DNA of 64,000 nt from an uncultured Sulfurimonas sp. (GCF_963662755.1 NZ_OY759725.1:1005781-1069780); one strand, 5' to 3'. Shown: positions 45,369 through 56,148, counted from the stretch's first letter. Numbers and translations: made by a program. Notes: generated by a model not told the origin, from the letters alone.

Positions 45369-46019
45369 TTATTTTTTTCTATTTTGTAAATATTTTACAG
45401 CTTCTAAAACATCACTAAATATAACATTAGTATATTTTTTTAAAACATTAATATCATCATATCCACTTAAAACTCCAATTGAGTTTACCTCTGCATTTTT
45501 TGCAGATATCAAATCAAGCTTAGTGTCTCCAATCATCCAAACATCTTTAGAGTCTATATTTATTGCTTGGAGTGCTTTAAGTATTGGCTGGGCATCTGGC
45601 TTTGGTTTTTCAACATCTTCTCTGCCAATAAGAACTTTAAAGTATTTCATAATGTCAAAATACTCCATCAAAACTTTTGAATACTTTCCTGTTTTTGTTG
45701 TTACAATACCCAAAGTTGCAAATTCATTTGCTAGCTCAACTGCTTCTTTTGCATTTAAAAGTAAGTTTGTTTTTTGTGTTGATATTACACGATAGTTTTC
45801 TTTATATGTATCTACATAATCCCAAACAACATCTTTTTTGACTCCTAGTTCACTAAACATAATATCTAGCGGATAACCAATAAGAGCAATTATCTCTTTA
45901 TCTTTTGGTTGTTTAAAGTTATGTACCTTAAAAGAGTGTTGAAAACTCTCAACTATTGCATCTGTAGAATCAATTAAAGTTCCATCTAAATCAAATAATA
46001 TTATCAATTTTTTTCCCAT
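45369..46019 (-). CDS. HAD family phosphatase, phosphoglycolate phosphatase-like
   Basis: A 216-residue HAD hydrolase. The nucleophile aspartate is in FDLDGTLIDS (motif I); GIVTTKTGK is motif II, EDVEKPKP is motif III with its lysine, and MIGDTKLDLISAKNA is motif IV. A helical cap of class C1 follows motif I. Phosphoglycolate is a likely substrate but pyrophosphate or sugar phosphates are possible. Its start overlaps the binding-protein stop by 16 bp. Confidence 0.88.
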   Translation of the reverse strand: MGKKLIILFDLDGTLIDSTDAIVESFQHSFKVHNFKQPKDKEIIALIGYPLDIMFSELGVKKDVVWDYVDTYKENYRVISTQKTNLLLNAKEAVELANEFATLGIVTTKTGKYSKVLMEYFDIMKYFKVLIGREDVEKPKPDAQPILKALQAINIDSKDVWMIGDTKLDLISAKNAEVNSIGVLSGYDDINVLKKYTNVIFSDVLEAVKYLQNRKK

Positions 46020-47503
46020 TTTATGTAGTTATGCCAGATGCCACTCTTGGCTGGTTCTATATTTTTTATATCTTTATTTACAGTTGAAATTTCATTTGGA
46101 ATATATAAAAACAAATACGGGTTATCATCTGTAATAACTTTAAACATCTCTTGCCATATTACTGCTAATTTATCTCTATCTACTATTTTTTGTGACTCTT
46201 CTATCATCTTATCTAATTTTTTATTTTTATATCCAACTAGATTAAAGCCACCTTTTGTATCATTATCACTATGCCAGATAGAGTATGGATCTGGAGTAAC
46301 CGAGAGACCCCAACCAAGAACTAAAGCATCAAATTTATGTGGAAATACAACCATATTTAAAAATGCTTGCCACTCCATAACCCTAAGTGTTACTTCCACT
46401 CCTACTTTTTTTAGTTGATGTTGCAAAATTTGTGCTACATAAGGACGTACAGCACTAGAATTTGAAGTAACAATTTCAAATGTTAGAGGATTGTTTTCAT
46501 TGTATCCTGCTTCACTCAAAAGTTTTTTTGCTTCTTCTATATTTTGTATAGGTGCTTTTACATTAGCATTAAATGCTTTTGTTCCTGGTAAAAAAGGACC
46601 TGTACAAACTTTAGCGTGTGACATAAACAAAATATCCATTATCTCTTGTCTATTTATTGCCAAAGACAAGGCTTTGCGAACTTTTGGATTTTGAAACTTT
46701 TCTACTCTTAAATTAAACCCCAAATAAGTGTAAGATTGACTTATTTTTTCATATATATTAAATTTAGAAAAAAATGCATCATTGAGTTGTCTCTCAAACT
46801 GCATAGGTTCAACACCACCAATATCCAATGCTAAAGACTTTAACATAAGAAACTTTGTCATAGGGTCTGCTATAACATGAAAAGATATTTCATCTATTTT
46901 TGCTTTACCCTCAAAATAATTCTCATTTGCCCTTAAAATAATATTTTTAGAATGCTCTAAAAGATGAAGTTTATAAGGACCTGTGCCTATCGGATTTGTG
47001 TTAAAGCTTGAACTCATCAAATTTTCTTCATCTTGTAAAATATGTTTTGGTATCATTCCCATTGACCAAGCTTCAAGTGCTTTAAAATATGGCTGTTTAT
47101 AAACAACTTTTACAGTAAATTTATCAAGTGCCTCTACACTTTTTACAAATCGAAACTCCGCACTATATGGTGTGGATATCTTAGGTGAAATTATAGTTTC
47201 ATAAGTAAAAACTACATCTTGTGCGCTAAACTCTTTTCCATCATGCCAAAAAACATTTTCTTTGAGTTTAAAAATAACCGTAGTCTCATCTTCAAAATAA
47301 AACTCTTTGGCTAAATCTCCAATAATTTCAACATTGTCTTTATCGTACTTAACTAGTCCATTAAACAAAAATCCAGCTATCTCAGATGAACTAGAATCCG
47401 TTGCAAGAAGAGGATTTAGTCTAGATGGGTTTGCCGATGTAGCTAGATGCAAGGTTTGAGCAAAAATATTTATAGATATAAAAACTAAAAGTAAAAATTT
47501 CAA
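46004..47503 (-). CDS. Peptide/nickel-type ABC transporter substrate-binding protein
   Basis: A 499-residue periplasmic binding protein of family 5 (DppA/OppA/NikA). A signal peptide (MKFLLLVFISINIFA) is followed by LNPLLATDSSSSEIAGFLFNGLV split by the usual pattern, KENVFWHDGKEFSAQDVVFTYE and YVAQILQHQLKKVGV. No permease or ATPase genes adjoin it. The substrate may be a peptide or another small ligand. It is coupled to the HAD gene and follows the DUF945 gene by 10 bp. Confidence 0.88.
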   Translation of the reverse strand: MKFLLLVFISINIFAQTLHLATSANPSRLNPLLATDSSSSEIAGFLFNGLVKYDKDNVEIIGDLAKEFYFEDETTVIFKLKENVFWHDGKEFSAQDVVFTYETIISPKISTPYSAEFRFVKSVEALDKFTVKVVYKQPYFKALEAWSMGMIPKHILQDEENLMSSSFNTNPIGTGPYKLHLLEHSKNIILRANENYFEGKAKIDEISFHVIADPMTKFLMLKSLALDIGGVEPMQFERQLNDAFFSKFNIYEKISQSYTYLGFNLRVEKFQNPKVRKALSLAINRQEIMDILFMSHAKVCTGPFLPGTKAFNANVKAPIQNIEEAKKLLSEAGYNENNPLTFEIVTSNSSAVRPYVAQILQHQLKKVGVEVTLRVMEWQAFLNMVVFPHKFDALVLGWGLSVTPDPYSIWHSDNDTKGGFNLVGYKNKKLDKMIEESQKIVDRDKLAVIWQEMFKVITDDNPYLFLYIPNEISTVNKDIKNIEPAKSGIWHNYIKWEKN

Positions 47504-47513
47504 TTGTCTATCT

Positions 47514-48893
47514 TTAGTTAATCATTTTATCATTAATGCTAAGAACTCCAGCATTTAACTTTATCTCAAAAATCAGTTTATTATCTTTCTCTTTTGCAAA
47601 GGAAGATGCCATATTTACAACTGGTGCTGTTTTAGCTATAAATGCATAAAACTCTTTTGATAGTGTTAGAGTAGATGCAAGGTTAATATTTTCAACTACT
47701 TTTTTAGGTGATGCTTTTAAACTTTGTACCAAAGTAGCATCTTCATTTAGTGTCATTCTAGCCATAAAACTAAAACCATCTATTGACTCTTTTTGATTAT
47801 ATACTATCTTATCTAAAGAGATATCTGAGACTCTTAATGAGAGACCTTTTGAGAGAAGTTTAACAACGACAGTTTGAAGTTCTTTCTCAAAACTCGCTGT
47901 ATTGCTTGCATCTGTATGTGAGGTAAGTTTTCTAAATTCTTCATAAGAGTCCTTATCTACATCATCAAGTGAAATATTGTAGTTAAAATCTTTTGCATCT
48001 ATATCTATTTCATTAGACTTTATTTTAAATTCTGAAAGTGAACTCGCTATATTAAATTGCGCTTTTTTTCCTTGAGTATTTGAAGACAAATTTACTTTAA
48101 AATTTTCAAGATTAGCTTCTAGCTTAACAGATGCATCTTCTTTTAGCGAAATATTCATAGCTTTCATGCTAGCACTAGATGCATAAGTACTTAGAGATTC
48201 AAAGGTAGATGCTGATGTCATATCTAGTAGTTCAAAGACTAAATTTTCTTTATCATCTGTTGCTTTAAAAAGTAGTTTTTCTATACTAGTTTGTAGATTT
48301 TTTGGTGCTATCAAAGAGCCAGCTCCATAATAAGTCGCCTTAGACAATTTTGCAGTTAACTTGCTTCCATTATCAAAAAAATACTCTTCATCTATATCTT
48401 TTATGTAACCATCAAAAAGTTCATCAGAAATATAATAATTTATATGATATAAAATACCTCTTGCTTGTAAGAACTTATCTACAAATATATAAAACTTTGG
48501 ATCTTCATCTTTTAAATCTTTTGCCATAGCAGTCGGTAGTGTAAGAGGATAAATATCTACTAAAACTTTAGAGCTTAATGGAAAATTACTATATTCTATA
48601 TCCATACCAACTACAACACCCTCTAGCATAGCATCTACATATGAAGGTATTTGCGCATCTGCGTATTGATTTAAGTACTTTGTAAACTTAGGAGCATCTG
48701 AGAGCAAAAATTCATAATGTTTTTTAGTATTTAAATATGAAGAATCTGTTGCAGTATTTTTCAACTCTATACCATTTGAAATTAAAACTGAGACTCTATC
48801 TTTTAAGACACCCTCAGCAACATTATTGCCTATGATTGGAAGAAGTGCTATTACAGCGATAAATATTGCAAGAGCTATTAGAATTTTTTTCAT
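47514..48893 (-). CDS. DUF945 (YdgA-like) family protein
   Basis: A 459-residue protein with an N-terminal signal-anchor helix (about 5-25) and a long beta-rich, repetitive periplasmic part of the DUF945 type, including IEYSNFPLSSKVLVDIYP and the final RMTLNEDATLVQSLKASP region. The family is found in Proteobacteria and has no settled role. It stands 10 bp before the peptide-binding gene on the same strand. Confidence 0.75.
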   Translation of the reverse strand: MKKILIALAIFIAVIALLPIIGNNVAEGVLKDRVSVLISNGIELKNTATDSSYLNTKKHYEFLLSDAPKFTKYLNQYADAQIPSYVDAMLEGVVVGMDIEYSNFPLSSKVLVDIYPLTLPTAMAKDLKDEDPKFYIFVDKFLQARGILYHINYYISDELFDGYIKDIDEEYFFDNGSKLTAKLSKATYYGAGSLIAPKNLQTSIEKLLFKATDDKENLVFELLDMTSASTFESLSTYASSASMKAMNISLKEDASVKLEANLENFKVNLSSNTQGKKAQFNIASSLSEFKIKSNEIDIDAKDFNYNISLDDVDKDSYEEFRKLTSHTDASNTASFEKELQTVVVKLLSKGLSLRVSDISLDKIVYNQKESIDGFSFMARMTLNEDATLVQSLKASPKKVVENINLASTLTLSKEFYAFIAKTAPVVNMASSFAKEKDNKLIFEIKLNAGVLSINDKMIN

Positions 48894-48971
48894 AAATGTA
48901 CCTTTTAATTAAGTTCGGACATTATATATAAAATAAGTTAAATAGAGTTTTTTTGAAGAGTTTAGAGAGAG

Positions 48972-49002
48972 TTTTTACCAAGACAAAATATCTTGGTAAA
49001 AA
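48972..49002 (-). terminator. Terminator after rpsI
   Basis: TTTTTACCAAGA and TCTTGGTAAAAA form a perfect 12-bp stem with a 7-nt loop; the outer part supplies T-runs on both strands. It sits 14 bases beyond the rpsI stop. Confidence 0.75.
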
Positions 49003-49015
49003 ATTTAAAGAGTGA

Positions 49016-49405
49016 TTAACGTTTAGAGAACTGACGAGAACGACGAGCTTTACGCTTACCTGGTTTCTTACGTTCAACAACACGTGAGTCACGAGTCATC
49101 ATACCTTCTGGTTTAAGGATAGATTTAATCGCTGGATCAAATGCAACTAGTGCACGAGATATACCATGACGAAGTGCATCAGCTTGACCACCAAAACCAC
49201 CACCTAAAGTAGTAGCTACGATATCAACTGATGTATCTTGTTTAGAAAGAACTAATGGTTGTTTAACACGAAGTTTCTTAGCTTCTAGTCCACCTAACCA
49301 TGCATCTAAAGAAAGACCATTGATTGTGATGTTACCTGTACCTGGAGTTAACCATACTTTTGCTATTGACGCTTTACGACGTCCTGTTGCATAAATTTTT
49401 GCCAT
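49016..49405 (-). CDS. rpsI: 30S ribosomal protein S9
   Basis: Small-subunit protein whose C-terminal tail reaches the P-site tRNA. The 129-residue chain starts [15 protein letters not shown] and ends in the basic [16 protein letters not shown] tail expected of S9. Second in the rplM-rpsI operon, 10 bp after rplM. Confidence 0.99.
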   Translation of the reverse strand: MAKIYATGRRKASIAKVWLTPGTGNITINGLSLDAWLGGLEAKKLRVKQPLVLSKQDTSVDIVATTLGGGFGGQADALRHGISRALVAFDPAIKSILKPEGMMTRDSRVVERKKPGKRKARRSRQFSKR

Positions 49406-49415
49406 GTGCTTATCC

Positions 49416-49838
49416 TTACTTAGCTATTTGAGCAGTGTGAGGATGATTGTCACCTGCATAAATTTTTAATTTTTTAAGCATTTTAGCACCAAGCTTAGTT
49501 TTAGGAAGCATACCACGAGTAGCTAATTTGTATAGTTTCTCTGGGTTTTTCTCTAAAAGCTCAGTCATTTTAACGCTCTTTGTGCTACCGAAGTAACCTG
49601 AGTGAGAAAAATATTCTTTATTTGCTATTTTGCCAAGACCATTAAATTTAGCCTTAGAAGCGTTGATGATAACTACATAGTCACCACAGTCAATATTAGG
49701 AGTGTAACAAGGTTTATTTTTACCACGAAGTATAGTAGCTACTTCTGTAATCATACGACCAAATGTTTTACCTTCAGCATCAATCAAAATCCATTTTTGA
49801 TCAATCTGTTCTGGAGTTGCAATTTGTGTAAATTTCAT
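49416..49838 (-). CDS. rplM: 50S ribosomal protein L13
   Basis: Large-subunit assembly protein. The 140-residue chain has [30 protein letters not shown] and the [19 protein letters not shown] signature region. First gene of the conserved rplM-rpsI operon; about 95 bp separate it from the LysE gene, on the same strand. Confidence 0.99.
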   Translation of the reverse strand: MKFTQIATPEQIDQKWILIDAEGKTFGRMITEVATILRGKNKPCYTPNIDCGDYVVIINASKAKFNGLGKIANKEYFSHSGYFGSTKSVKMTELLEKNPEKLYKLATRGMLPKTKLGAKMLKKLKIYAGDNHPHTAQIAK

Positions 49839-49933
49839 TCAAGAACCTTTCGATTTATTTTAGTGACGGAAGTATAGCTATATAAACTTATAGATAGCTT
49901 AATTTATGTTTATTTTAAGGTTTTATTTTATAT

Positions 49934-50536
49934 CTAAATTATGAAATTTATAAGCATTGCAAGACCAAAGCCAAAGAGTATAAAAGAGGAGGCTATACTA
50001 ATCCAATATGAAACCCTTGTAGAAATTTTATGCTTACTTCTATGAACAAGATATGGCATAATAGTTATCCAAAGCATTATGGCACTTAACATCCCTAAAA
50101 TAGTAACAATAGGACTTAAATTTTTTGAAGCTATATAACCAGAAACACTTAGCCAAAAACCTATAGTGTATGGATTTACAGCAGTTAATGCAAAACCTTT
50201 CATATATAGTTTTTTATAACTACTTTTTTTTATATGCTCTTTTTTTTCACCAACTTTTGCATCTCTATTTTTAAAAATAGCATAGGCCAAATAGATTAAA
50301 AAAACACCGCCAAAAATAGCCAAAGGGTTTAAAATATAGGGCTGATTAAAATAGGCTATAAGTCCAAACATAATTAATAGCAAATACATAACATCAGAGC
50401 TCATGGCACCAAGACCTATAGTTACACCATTTTTATAATCTTTTATAGCCTCATTCATTATAAGAATATTTATAGGTCCAAGAGGAACAGCCGCTCCAAG
50501 TCCAAGTAAAAAACCTTCCATATATGATAAAATCAC
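49934..50536 (-). CDS. LysE family transporter
   Basis: A 200-residue membrane protein with about six helices and the family start GFLLGLGAAVPLGPINILIM. LysE proteins export amino acids or related small molecules. The substrate is not predictable. Its start lies 3 bp after the AddA stop, so it is transcribed with the AddAB pair. Confidence 0.85.
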   Translation of the reverse strand: MILSYMEGFLLGLGAAVPLGPINILIMNEAIKDYKNGVTIGLGAMSSDVMYLLLIMFGLIAYFNQPYILNPLAIFGGVFLIYLAYAIFKNRDAKVGEKKEHIKKSSYKKLYMKGFALTAVNPYTIGFWLSVSGYIASKNLSPIVTILGMLSAIMLWITIMPYLVHRSKHKISTRVSYWISIASSFILFGFGLAMLINFII

Positions 50537-50539
50537 TTT

Positions 50540-53257
50540 TTAAACCTCAACAATTTTTGTCTCATTTTCTAGCATATAAACTATATATCCCTTCACATTT
50601 TCTCTTGTAATTTCTTTTATCGCACTAATATAGTAAGAAACCTGAGAAAGATGTTTATCAAAATAACTCATAGAGCTTTTATAATCAATAACCACCCAAT
50701 ATCCATCTTGATGTTTTACTAAAAGGTCGATATAACGCAAATTATTATTGTAACGAAGTGCTTTTTCTTTGTAGCACTCTCCAGATGCCAAAGATATAAA
50801 CTCTTTGTTTTGAAGTAAATTTTCTACTCTTTTTTGCAAATCTTGTATTTCTAAATCTTCCAAAGAGTAGCCATATCTATTTATCATCATATCCTTAGCA
50901 TTATCAACTGCTTCAAGTGTAAAACTACCTAGCATCTCCAGCATATAGTGAAGTGCCAAACCAAAATTTATGGCTTTTAAATCTTCTTCGTTATTATCTT
51001 CAAATTTTAAAATATCACTCTGCGTTCCATAGTAAAGTTCACTATAATCTAACTTTTGAGAAGGAGTTTTTGTCTTTGCATCTAAGCTTATATCCATGCA
51101 AAAAAGTTTACCGCGACTACAAGGCTCAAGACCTAAAATATCAAAGGCTGAATCTTTTGATTTAAATATTATAAAAAGATTTTCTCTAGCTCTTGTAAAT
51201 GCTACATAAAGAGCGTTTAAAGAGTCCTCTCTTGCTAATGCTTTTTCCTTAGCAAGTGCTTTAGCATACTTAGCATCTACTGCTTCTCTACCTTTTGTAC
51301 GTAGATAAACATTTTCAAGTTTTATACCATTGTATTCATAGATAATAGCATCTCTTGGAGATGGAGCTTTTTTTAGTCTATCCATTACTATAACATGTTC
51401 ATATTCTAGACCTTTTGATTTATGGATTGTTAAAACTCTAACACCATTAAGGTCAGATGCAGCGCCACTTGCATCTAGTCTTTCATACTCAAAAAGAAGT
51501 GCTTCAATGTCTTCATATTTTCCAATCACATCTAAAAAGCGTATAAGATGAAAATCATTGCTAAAGAGTTTATACTCACTTATAAGGTTTTTTATAAGCT
51601 TTAAAAGTTTTACTTTTTTTAAATCAATTTGTTTTATCTCTCTTACTTCTTCATTTATAAGAGCAAAAAAGTTTTGTTTATATATCTCTTGTTTAAAATA
51701 CAAATATTTCAAATACTCCAAAATAGCTTTAACACTACGCTGATTTATAAGTTTTGTAGTTGTTTCTGTTACAACTTCGATCTTCTCATCTTGGAGCATC
51801 TGTTTTATAACTTCACCATCACCATTTGTAGCACACAAAATTGCAACTTCATTGATATCTGCACCAAGTTCTATAAGCCTCTTTACTTGCTTTAGAGTCT
51901 CTTGTAAAACTTCATCACTTTGCAAAACTTCAACACAGCCAGCATCTGCTTGTGCTCTTACAATCTGAGGAGCATAATTTTTTATCTTATCTATAAATGT
52001 AGAGTTTACAAACTCAATAACCTCTTTTTGTGAACGATAATTTGTTAGTAGAGCTTCTACTTCTGTGTGACACTCTTCTTTTACAGCACTAAAAAGTGCA
52101 CTCACACCACCACGAAATCTATAAATAGACTGTTTAACATCTCCAACAAAGAAAAAACTTCCCTCATCACTTACACCACTTCCTGAGAGTATCTCATCTA
52201 TAAGCGGTTTTAGTATCTCATACTGCAAAATACTAGTATCTTGAAATTCATCTAAAAGTATATGTTCTATGGTAGAGTCAAGTCTAAAGTACAAAAATTC
52301 ACTATCGATGCGCTCTTTTAATATATGATAAACCAAAACAGTTACATCATTAAAACTAAGCTCACTATCTTGCGTATAAAGTGCTTTTTTTGCCTTTTCA
52401 TAGATACTCTCTAACTCACTCAAAGCATAAAAAAAGTTTTGTTCTTTTGCACGATTTTGATTTTTTATAGCTTCTTGAATTTTAAAGAGATGTTCATCCA
52501 TCTTAGGAGTAAAACATTTTGAGAAAGTTCTATACTCCAAAGTCTCTCTCTCCATCCATGACTTAGATGCAAGTTCTTCAAAACTTTGCGCTTCAACAGC
52601 TTTTTTTACAGTAGCCGAAGCCCCATCGCATCTATCTACAATGGATTTTAAACTCTCTAGATGCATCAAAGCTTCTTGTTCAAAATGTATAAAATCTTGC
52701 TTTTGAAACTTTAGATGTGATAACTCTTGATGCTTTATATAAAACTCATCCAAAAGTGTAAAAATATCCCCAAGTCTTTTTTTAGAACTAAGAGAGAGTG
52801 TTATAAGAGTATTTTTTTGATTAGCTACTCTAACTTCTTTTAAAAATCTTGAAAGAAGTTTTAGTTCATGCTGAGAACTCATGGTAGTAAAATCTGGCAT
52901 TAAAGATGCATAAAGAGAAAACTTACGAAGTATCTGAGCAAAAAACTTATCAATAGTCATAATTTTAGAGTTAGAGTTTAAAAATTCATCTAAAACTTTT
53001 TTACGATTTTGAAGAAGATATTCACGTGAGAAACCTGTTACTTTTACTATCTCATCTAACTCCCCACGCTCTTGTAACTCTTCTAAAGTTAAAACTATTC
53101 TCTCTTGCATCTCATAAGCTGCTTTGTTTGTAAATGTTAGCGCCAAGATTTTAGAAGGTGTAGCTCCCTTAAACAAAAGAGATAAGTAACGTACCACAAG
53201 CATAAAAGTTTTTCCACTTCCCGCACTTGCTTCATAGGCTAAATTATGCTTAAACAT
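50540..53257 (-). CDS. AddA-like UvrD-family helicase/nuclease
   Basis: Helicase-nuclease subunit for processing double-strand DNA ends for recombination. From the ATG at 53257 the protein has 905 residues: Walker A ASAGSGKT (10-17), DEFQDTS (motif II), GDVKQSIYRFRGG (motif III), HKSKGLEYEHV (motif V), VAFTRARENL (motif VI), and a C-terminal nuclease with VIDYKSS. A TTG at 53272 is an earlier alternative, but the ATG overlaps the AddB stop (TAATG) and has a GGGAGAG site. It pairs with the AddB-like gene. Confidence 0.88.
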   Translation of the reverse strand: MFKHNLAYEASAGSGKTFMLVVRYLSLLFKGATPSKILALTFTNKAAYEMQERIVLTLEELQERGELDEIVKVTGFSREYLLQNRKKVLDEFLNSNSKIMTIDKFFAQILRKFSLYASLMPDFTTMSSQHELKLLSRFLKEVRVANQKNTLITLSLSSKKRLGDIFTLLDEFYIKHQELSHLKFQKQDFIHFEQEALMHLESLKSIVDRCDGASATVKKAVEAQSFEELASKSWMERETLEYRTFSKCFTPKMDEHLFKIQEAIKNQNRAKEQNFFYALSELESIYEKAKKALYTQDSELSFNDVTVLVYHILKERIDSEFLYFRLDSTIEHILLDEFQDTSILQYEILKPLIDEILSGSGVSDEGSFFFVGDVKQSIYRFRGGVSALFSAVKEECHTEVEALLTNYRSQKEVIEFVNSTFIDKIKNYAPQIVRAQADAGCVEVLQSDEVLQETLKQVKRLIELGADINEVAILCATNGDGEVIKQMLQDEKIEVVTETTTKLINQRSVKAILEYLKYLYFKQEIYKQNFFALINEEVREIKQIDLKKVKLLKLIKNLISEYKLFSNDFHLIRFLDVIGKYEDIEALLFEYERLDASGAASDLNGVRVLTIHKSKGLEYEHVIVMDRLKKAPSPRDAIIYEYNGIKLENVYLRTKGREAVDAKYAKALAKEKALAREDSLNALYVAFTRARENLFIIFKSKDSAFDILGLEPCSRGKLFCMDISLDAKTKTPSQKLDYSELYYGTQSDILKFEDNNEEDLKAINFGLALHYMLEMLGSFTLEAVDNAKDMMINRYGYSLEDLEIQDLQKRVENLLQNKEFISLASGECYKEKALRYNNNLRYIDLLVKHQDGYWVVIDYKSSMSYFDKHLSQVSYYISAIKEITRENVKGYIVYMLENETKIVEV

Positions 53258-55617
53258 TACTCTCTCCCACAAATAATTTTATACTCGCAAAAAAGACAGT
53301 TTTTAGCATCTTCACATTTTTCAAAATCAACATCTTCTATCATCAAAAGGTCTTTTATATTTGACTCTAAAACTGCTAATTTCTCTTCTAAAAAAGCTTC
53401 AGGAACAATCTTAGAGTCTTTTAAATCATAATATCCACATGAACTTACTTTTGCCAATGTAGATGCTAGAAGATAGTAAAACTCTAGCTGAAAGTCTGTT
53501 GCATCTACAAAAGTATTTTTAGTGTAAATTGGAAATGAGCCTGTTTTATAATCCAATACTAACAACTCTTCATCTTTAATATCTATCCTATCTATCACAC
53601 CACTTAAAGTCATACCTGCAAACTCACAGGTCAAACTTTTTTCACACTCTTTTACCTGCCAACCATCACAAAATCTCTCTATCTCTTTTTGACAAAATGT
53701 AGTTAATTTTTTCTTTTGCATATCTATTAAATATTTATCTAGCTCACTTTTTCCGCAAACTCTGTTAAGCTCATACTCTAAATCTCTTTTTAAATCATCT
53801 AAATTATCATAAGAGTTTTTTTTCAAATATAACTCTTTTAAAGCTTCATGAACAGCTGTGCCTATTTCATACTCTTGAGGCATATCTTTTGGAATATCAT
53901 GATTTTTTAAGTTCTGTATATATTTATAATAATATTTTCTTTTACATGTTAAAAAAGTTTTCAATTTTGTAGCAGAGAGTTTTACATTTTTAAAACTATA
54001 CTCCATTACTATTTTTTTATCCTCAAGTTGTTTTGTTGATGATTTTTCAAACAAAACTTGCGCATAATCGAACTCTTCAAATTTATTGGAAGTCTCAATA
54101 CCTAGATGCTTCAAAAATCTAGAAGGAGTGCTTTGCTGAGATGCTACAAAAGAGATTGCAACTTCTTTAGATGAGTTTATAAGCATTTCATAATAATGTT
54201 TTTGAAGATTTTCTCTGTCATTCATTGTTGGAAGATTTGCCATCTCTCTTATGTTTGTATTTAAAAACATATCTTTATCACTTCGTCTTGGAACATTACC
54301 CTCATTAAAATCAACAATTATAACAGCATCAAACTCAACTGCACGAGTCTCTAGGACTCCCATTACCGTTATTTTTCCACCTCTTACATCATCAATTCTC
54401 TCAGATGCTAATCGCTGTAAAAAAAGTGACATTAAAGATTTTACACTCATATCTTTCATGTTTTGAAGTATATTTTTTAAAGAGTAAAGTTGTTCTTTAT
54501 ATATTTTTTTCTGAACTTTATTTGCACTACAATTATCAAATAAATTATCCAACAACTCCATAATGTCAACTTCTTCTACTTTTTTATGATAGTTGCTACG
54601 TAATTTTTCATAGCTCTCATCACCAACTCTATTTAATCTTGCACTGTTTTCTTGTGATAATTGTTCTATTGCTTTGCAGGTTGAATTTAATTTTTCATAA
54701 AAATCGCTAGAAGAAAAAGACTCTCCCATTGCAAAGTTAAAATTAGATTTTGCATCAAAACTTTTCAAGATATTTGCGAAATTTTCATCTGGAAGAATTA
54801 CCGCTATATTTTGAGCTTTATAACCTTTTTTTATAAAATCATATATCTTCTTTTTTACAAATGCGACTTGCAATATTGTCTCACTAAATGATTCACAGCT
54901 TATATTTGTATTTTTACTTAGTGCTTCTTTTTTTAATATCTTTTTTTCATTAAGAGATATTTCATATCTATTTTCTATATCAAGTTCAAAACCCAAGTAT
55001 GAAGCAAGTTTACTCTGCATCTTAGCGTTAAACTTTGAGGTCTCAAACACAATATGAACACTACAAACCTCGCAACACTCTAGTAAAAGTTTAAACTCAA
55101 AATTTGTTAAATGACCAACTGCATGAAGTTCAATAGTTTTATGCGAAGATGCATACTCTTTATTGAATTTATAAAGTTTTGGTAAAAAAATCTTATCAAG
55201 AATATTTCTCTCATTGCATAAATTTTCATATCTTTTATATAACTCTTGAAGTATAGTTATATGTTCTTCATACTCTGCATATATATCTGATGTATCTAAA
55301 TCAGCAATATCATACATTTCATGTGCTAATTCTTCATAAAATTTAAAAATATATGATGAATTTTTTGTAAAAGTAAAAAAATTTCGCTGGATTTGAAGAG
55401 ATGCAAATGAATTAAAATTAGATGCTTCAAGAAGAAGTAATACCCGAGTATCTTCATCAATCATCTTAAAATCTTTTACTATGCATAATTTGGAAATAAA
55501 TTCACTCATGGTTATGTGATTTGGTAAAAAAAGAGTTGATGTTTCTATTTGGAGTTGCTCATGCCTTATAGCACGAGCTGATGGTAAAATAATTGTTTTA
55601 TCGTTCATAGGCGCCAT
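53257..55617 (-). CDS. AddB-like PD-(D/E)XK nuclease with iron-sulfur cluster
   Basis: Partner nuclease of the AddAB-type complex, 786 residues. The C-terminal domain has FLTCKRKYYYKYI (about 556), the nuclease motif ELLVLDYKTGS and late cysteines C774, C777 and C783 that with the first close a 4Fe-4S cluster, as in AddB. The N-terminal half looks like an inactivated helicase; I see no clear Walker A motif. The next gene downstream overlaps by one base. FixH precedes it by 6 bp, so the pair may be part of a long transcript. Confidence 0.85.
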   Translation of the reverse strand: MAPMNDKTIILPSARAIRHEQLQIETSTLFLPNHITMSEFISKLCIVKDFKMIDEDTRVLLLLEASNFNSFASLQIQRNFFTFTKNSSYIFKFYEELAHEMYDIADLDTSDIYAEYEEHITILQELYKRYENLCNERNILDKIFLPKLYKFNKEYASSHKTIELHAVGHLTNFEFKLLLECCEVCSVHIVFETSKFNAKMQSKLASYLGFELDIENRYEISLNEKKILKKEALSKNTNISCESFSETILQVAFVKKKIYDFIKKGYKAQNIAVILPDENFANILKSFDAKSNFNFAMGESFSSSDFYEKLNSTCKAIEQLSQENSARLNRVGDESYEKLRSNYHKKVEEVDIMELLDNLFDNCSANKVQKKIYKEQLYSLKNILQNMKDMSVKSLMSLFLQRLASERIDDVRGGKITVMGVLETRAVEFDAVIIVDFNEGNVPRRSDKDMFLNTNIREMANLPTMNDRENLQKHYYEMLINSSKEVAISFVASQQSTPSRFLKHLGIETSNKFEEFDYAQVLFEKSSTKQLEDKKIVMEYSFKNVKLSATKLKTFLTCKRKYYYKYIQNLKNHDIPKDMPQEYEIGTAVHEALKELYLKKNSYDNLDDLKRDLEYELNRVCGKSELDKYLIDMQKKKLTTFCQKEIERFCDGWQVKECEKSLTCEFAGMTLSGVIDRIDIKDEELLVLDYKTGSFPIYTKNTFVDATDFQLEFYYLLASTLAKVSSCGYYDLKDSKIVPEAFLEEKLAVLESNIKDLLMIEDVDFEKCEDAKNCLFCEYKIICGRE

Positions 55618-55623
55618 TATAGC

Positions 55624-56148
55624 CTAATATTCATAAGCACCTTTTGACCTTGTATCGGCTTTTACATTATAGTATCTTTGTAAATCTCCAACACTAACTC
55701 TTGCCATTATATCCCATCTGCCTTCTACAGGTAGTTTTATTTCAGGAGAGGTATATTGACCATTTTCATAAGCCAAAGCACTAAGTTTTTGATCATATTT
55801 ATGATTATTTGGTCTTGTGATTACAACTTCAATTTTTGCATTTTCTATAGAGTTTGAGTCTTTATCAACAAGAGTATATTTTATTGTGCTATTATTTAAA
55901 CTAAGCTCATCAGTAATATATTTTATACTATATTTTTTATCAAAAGCTATTCTCGCTTTAATAAGCTCATTTGCCTGTGCATCTGCTTCATGATAGCCCA
56001 TCATATAGGTATCACTTTTTTCAACTGGAAGTTTATTTGCAACTAAAATTGTAGCTACACATGCTCCAAATACAAGCACTATTGAAGCTCCTATCGCATA
56101 GGGCCATATCATTCCATTATTTCTCTTCAATTTTTTGCCTTTTAGCAT
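55624..56148 (-). CDS. fixH: FixH family cbb3 assembly protein
   Basis: A 174-residue membrane-anchored protein: a basic head, one helix (about 15-35) and a periplasmic beta domain with NSIENAKIEVVITRPNNH and LPVEGRWDIMARV. FixH supports cbb3 oxidase maturation together with copper delivery. The start is uncertain: the first ATG at 56148 overlaps the previous gene by 32 bp and lacks a good site; TTG at 56130 or ATG at 56112 are alternatives. It closes the cbb3 gene group before addB. Confidence 0.82.
   Translation of the reverse strand: MLKGKKLKRNNGMIWPYAIGASIVLVFGACVATILVANKLPVEKSDTYMMGYHEADAQANELIKARIAFDKKYSIKYITDELSLNNSTIKYTLVDKDSNSIENAKIEVVITRPNNHKYDQKLSALAYENGQYTSPEIKLPVEGRWDIMARVSVGDLQRYYNVKADTRSKGAYEY

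Noticed and set aside
49602-49877. Plus-strand open frame opposite rplM
   Set aside because: It lies fully across the L13 gene and upstream bases and has no family features.
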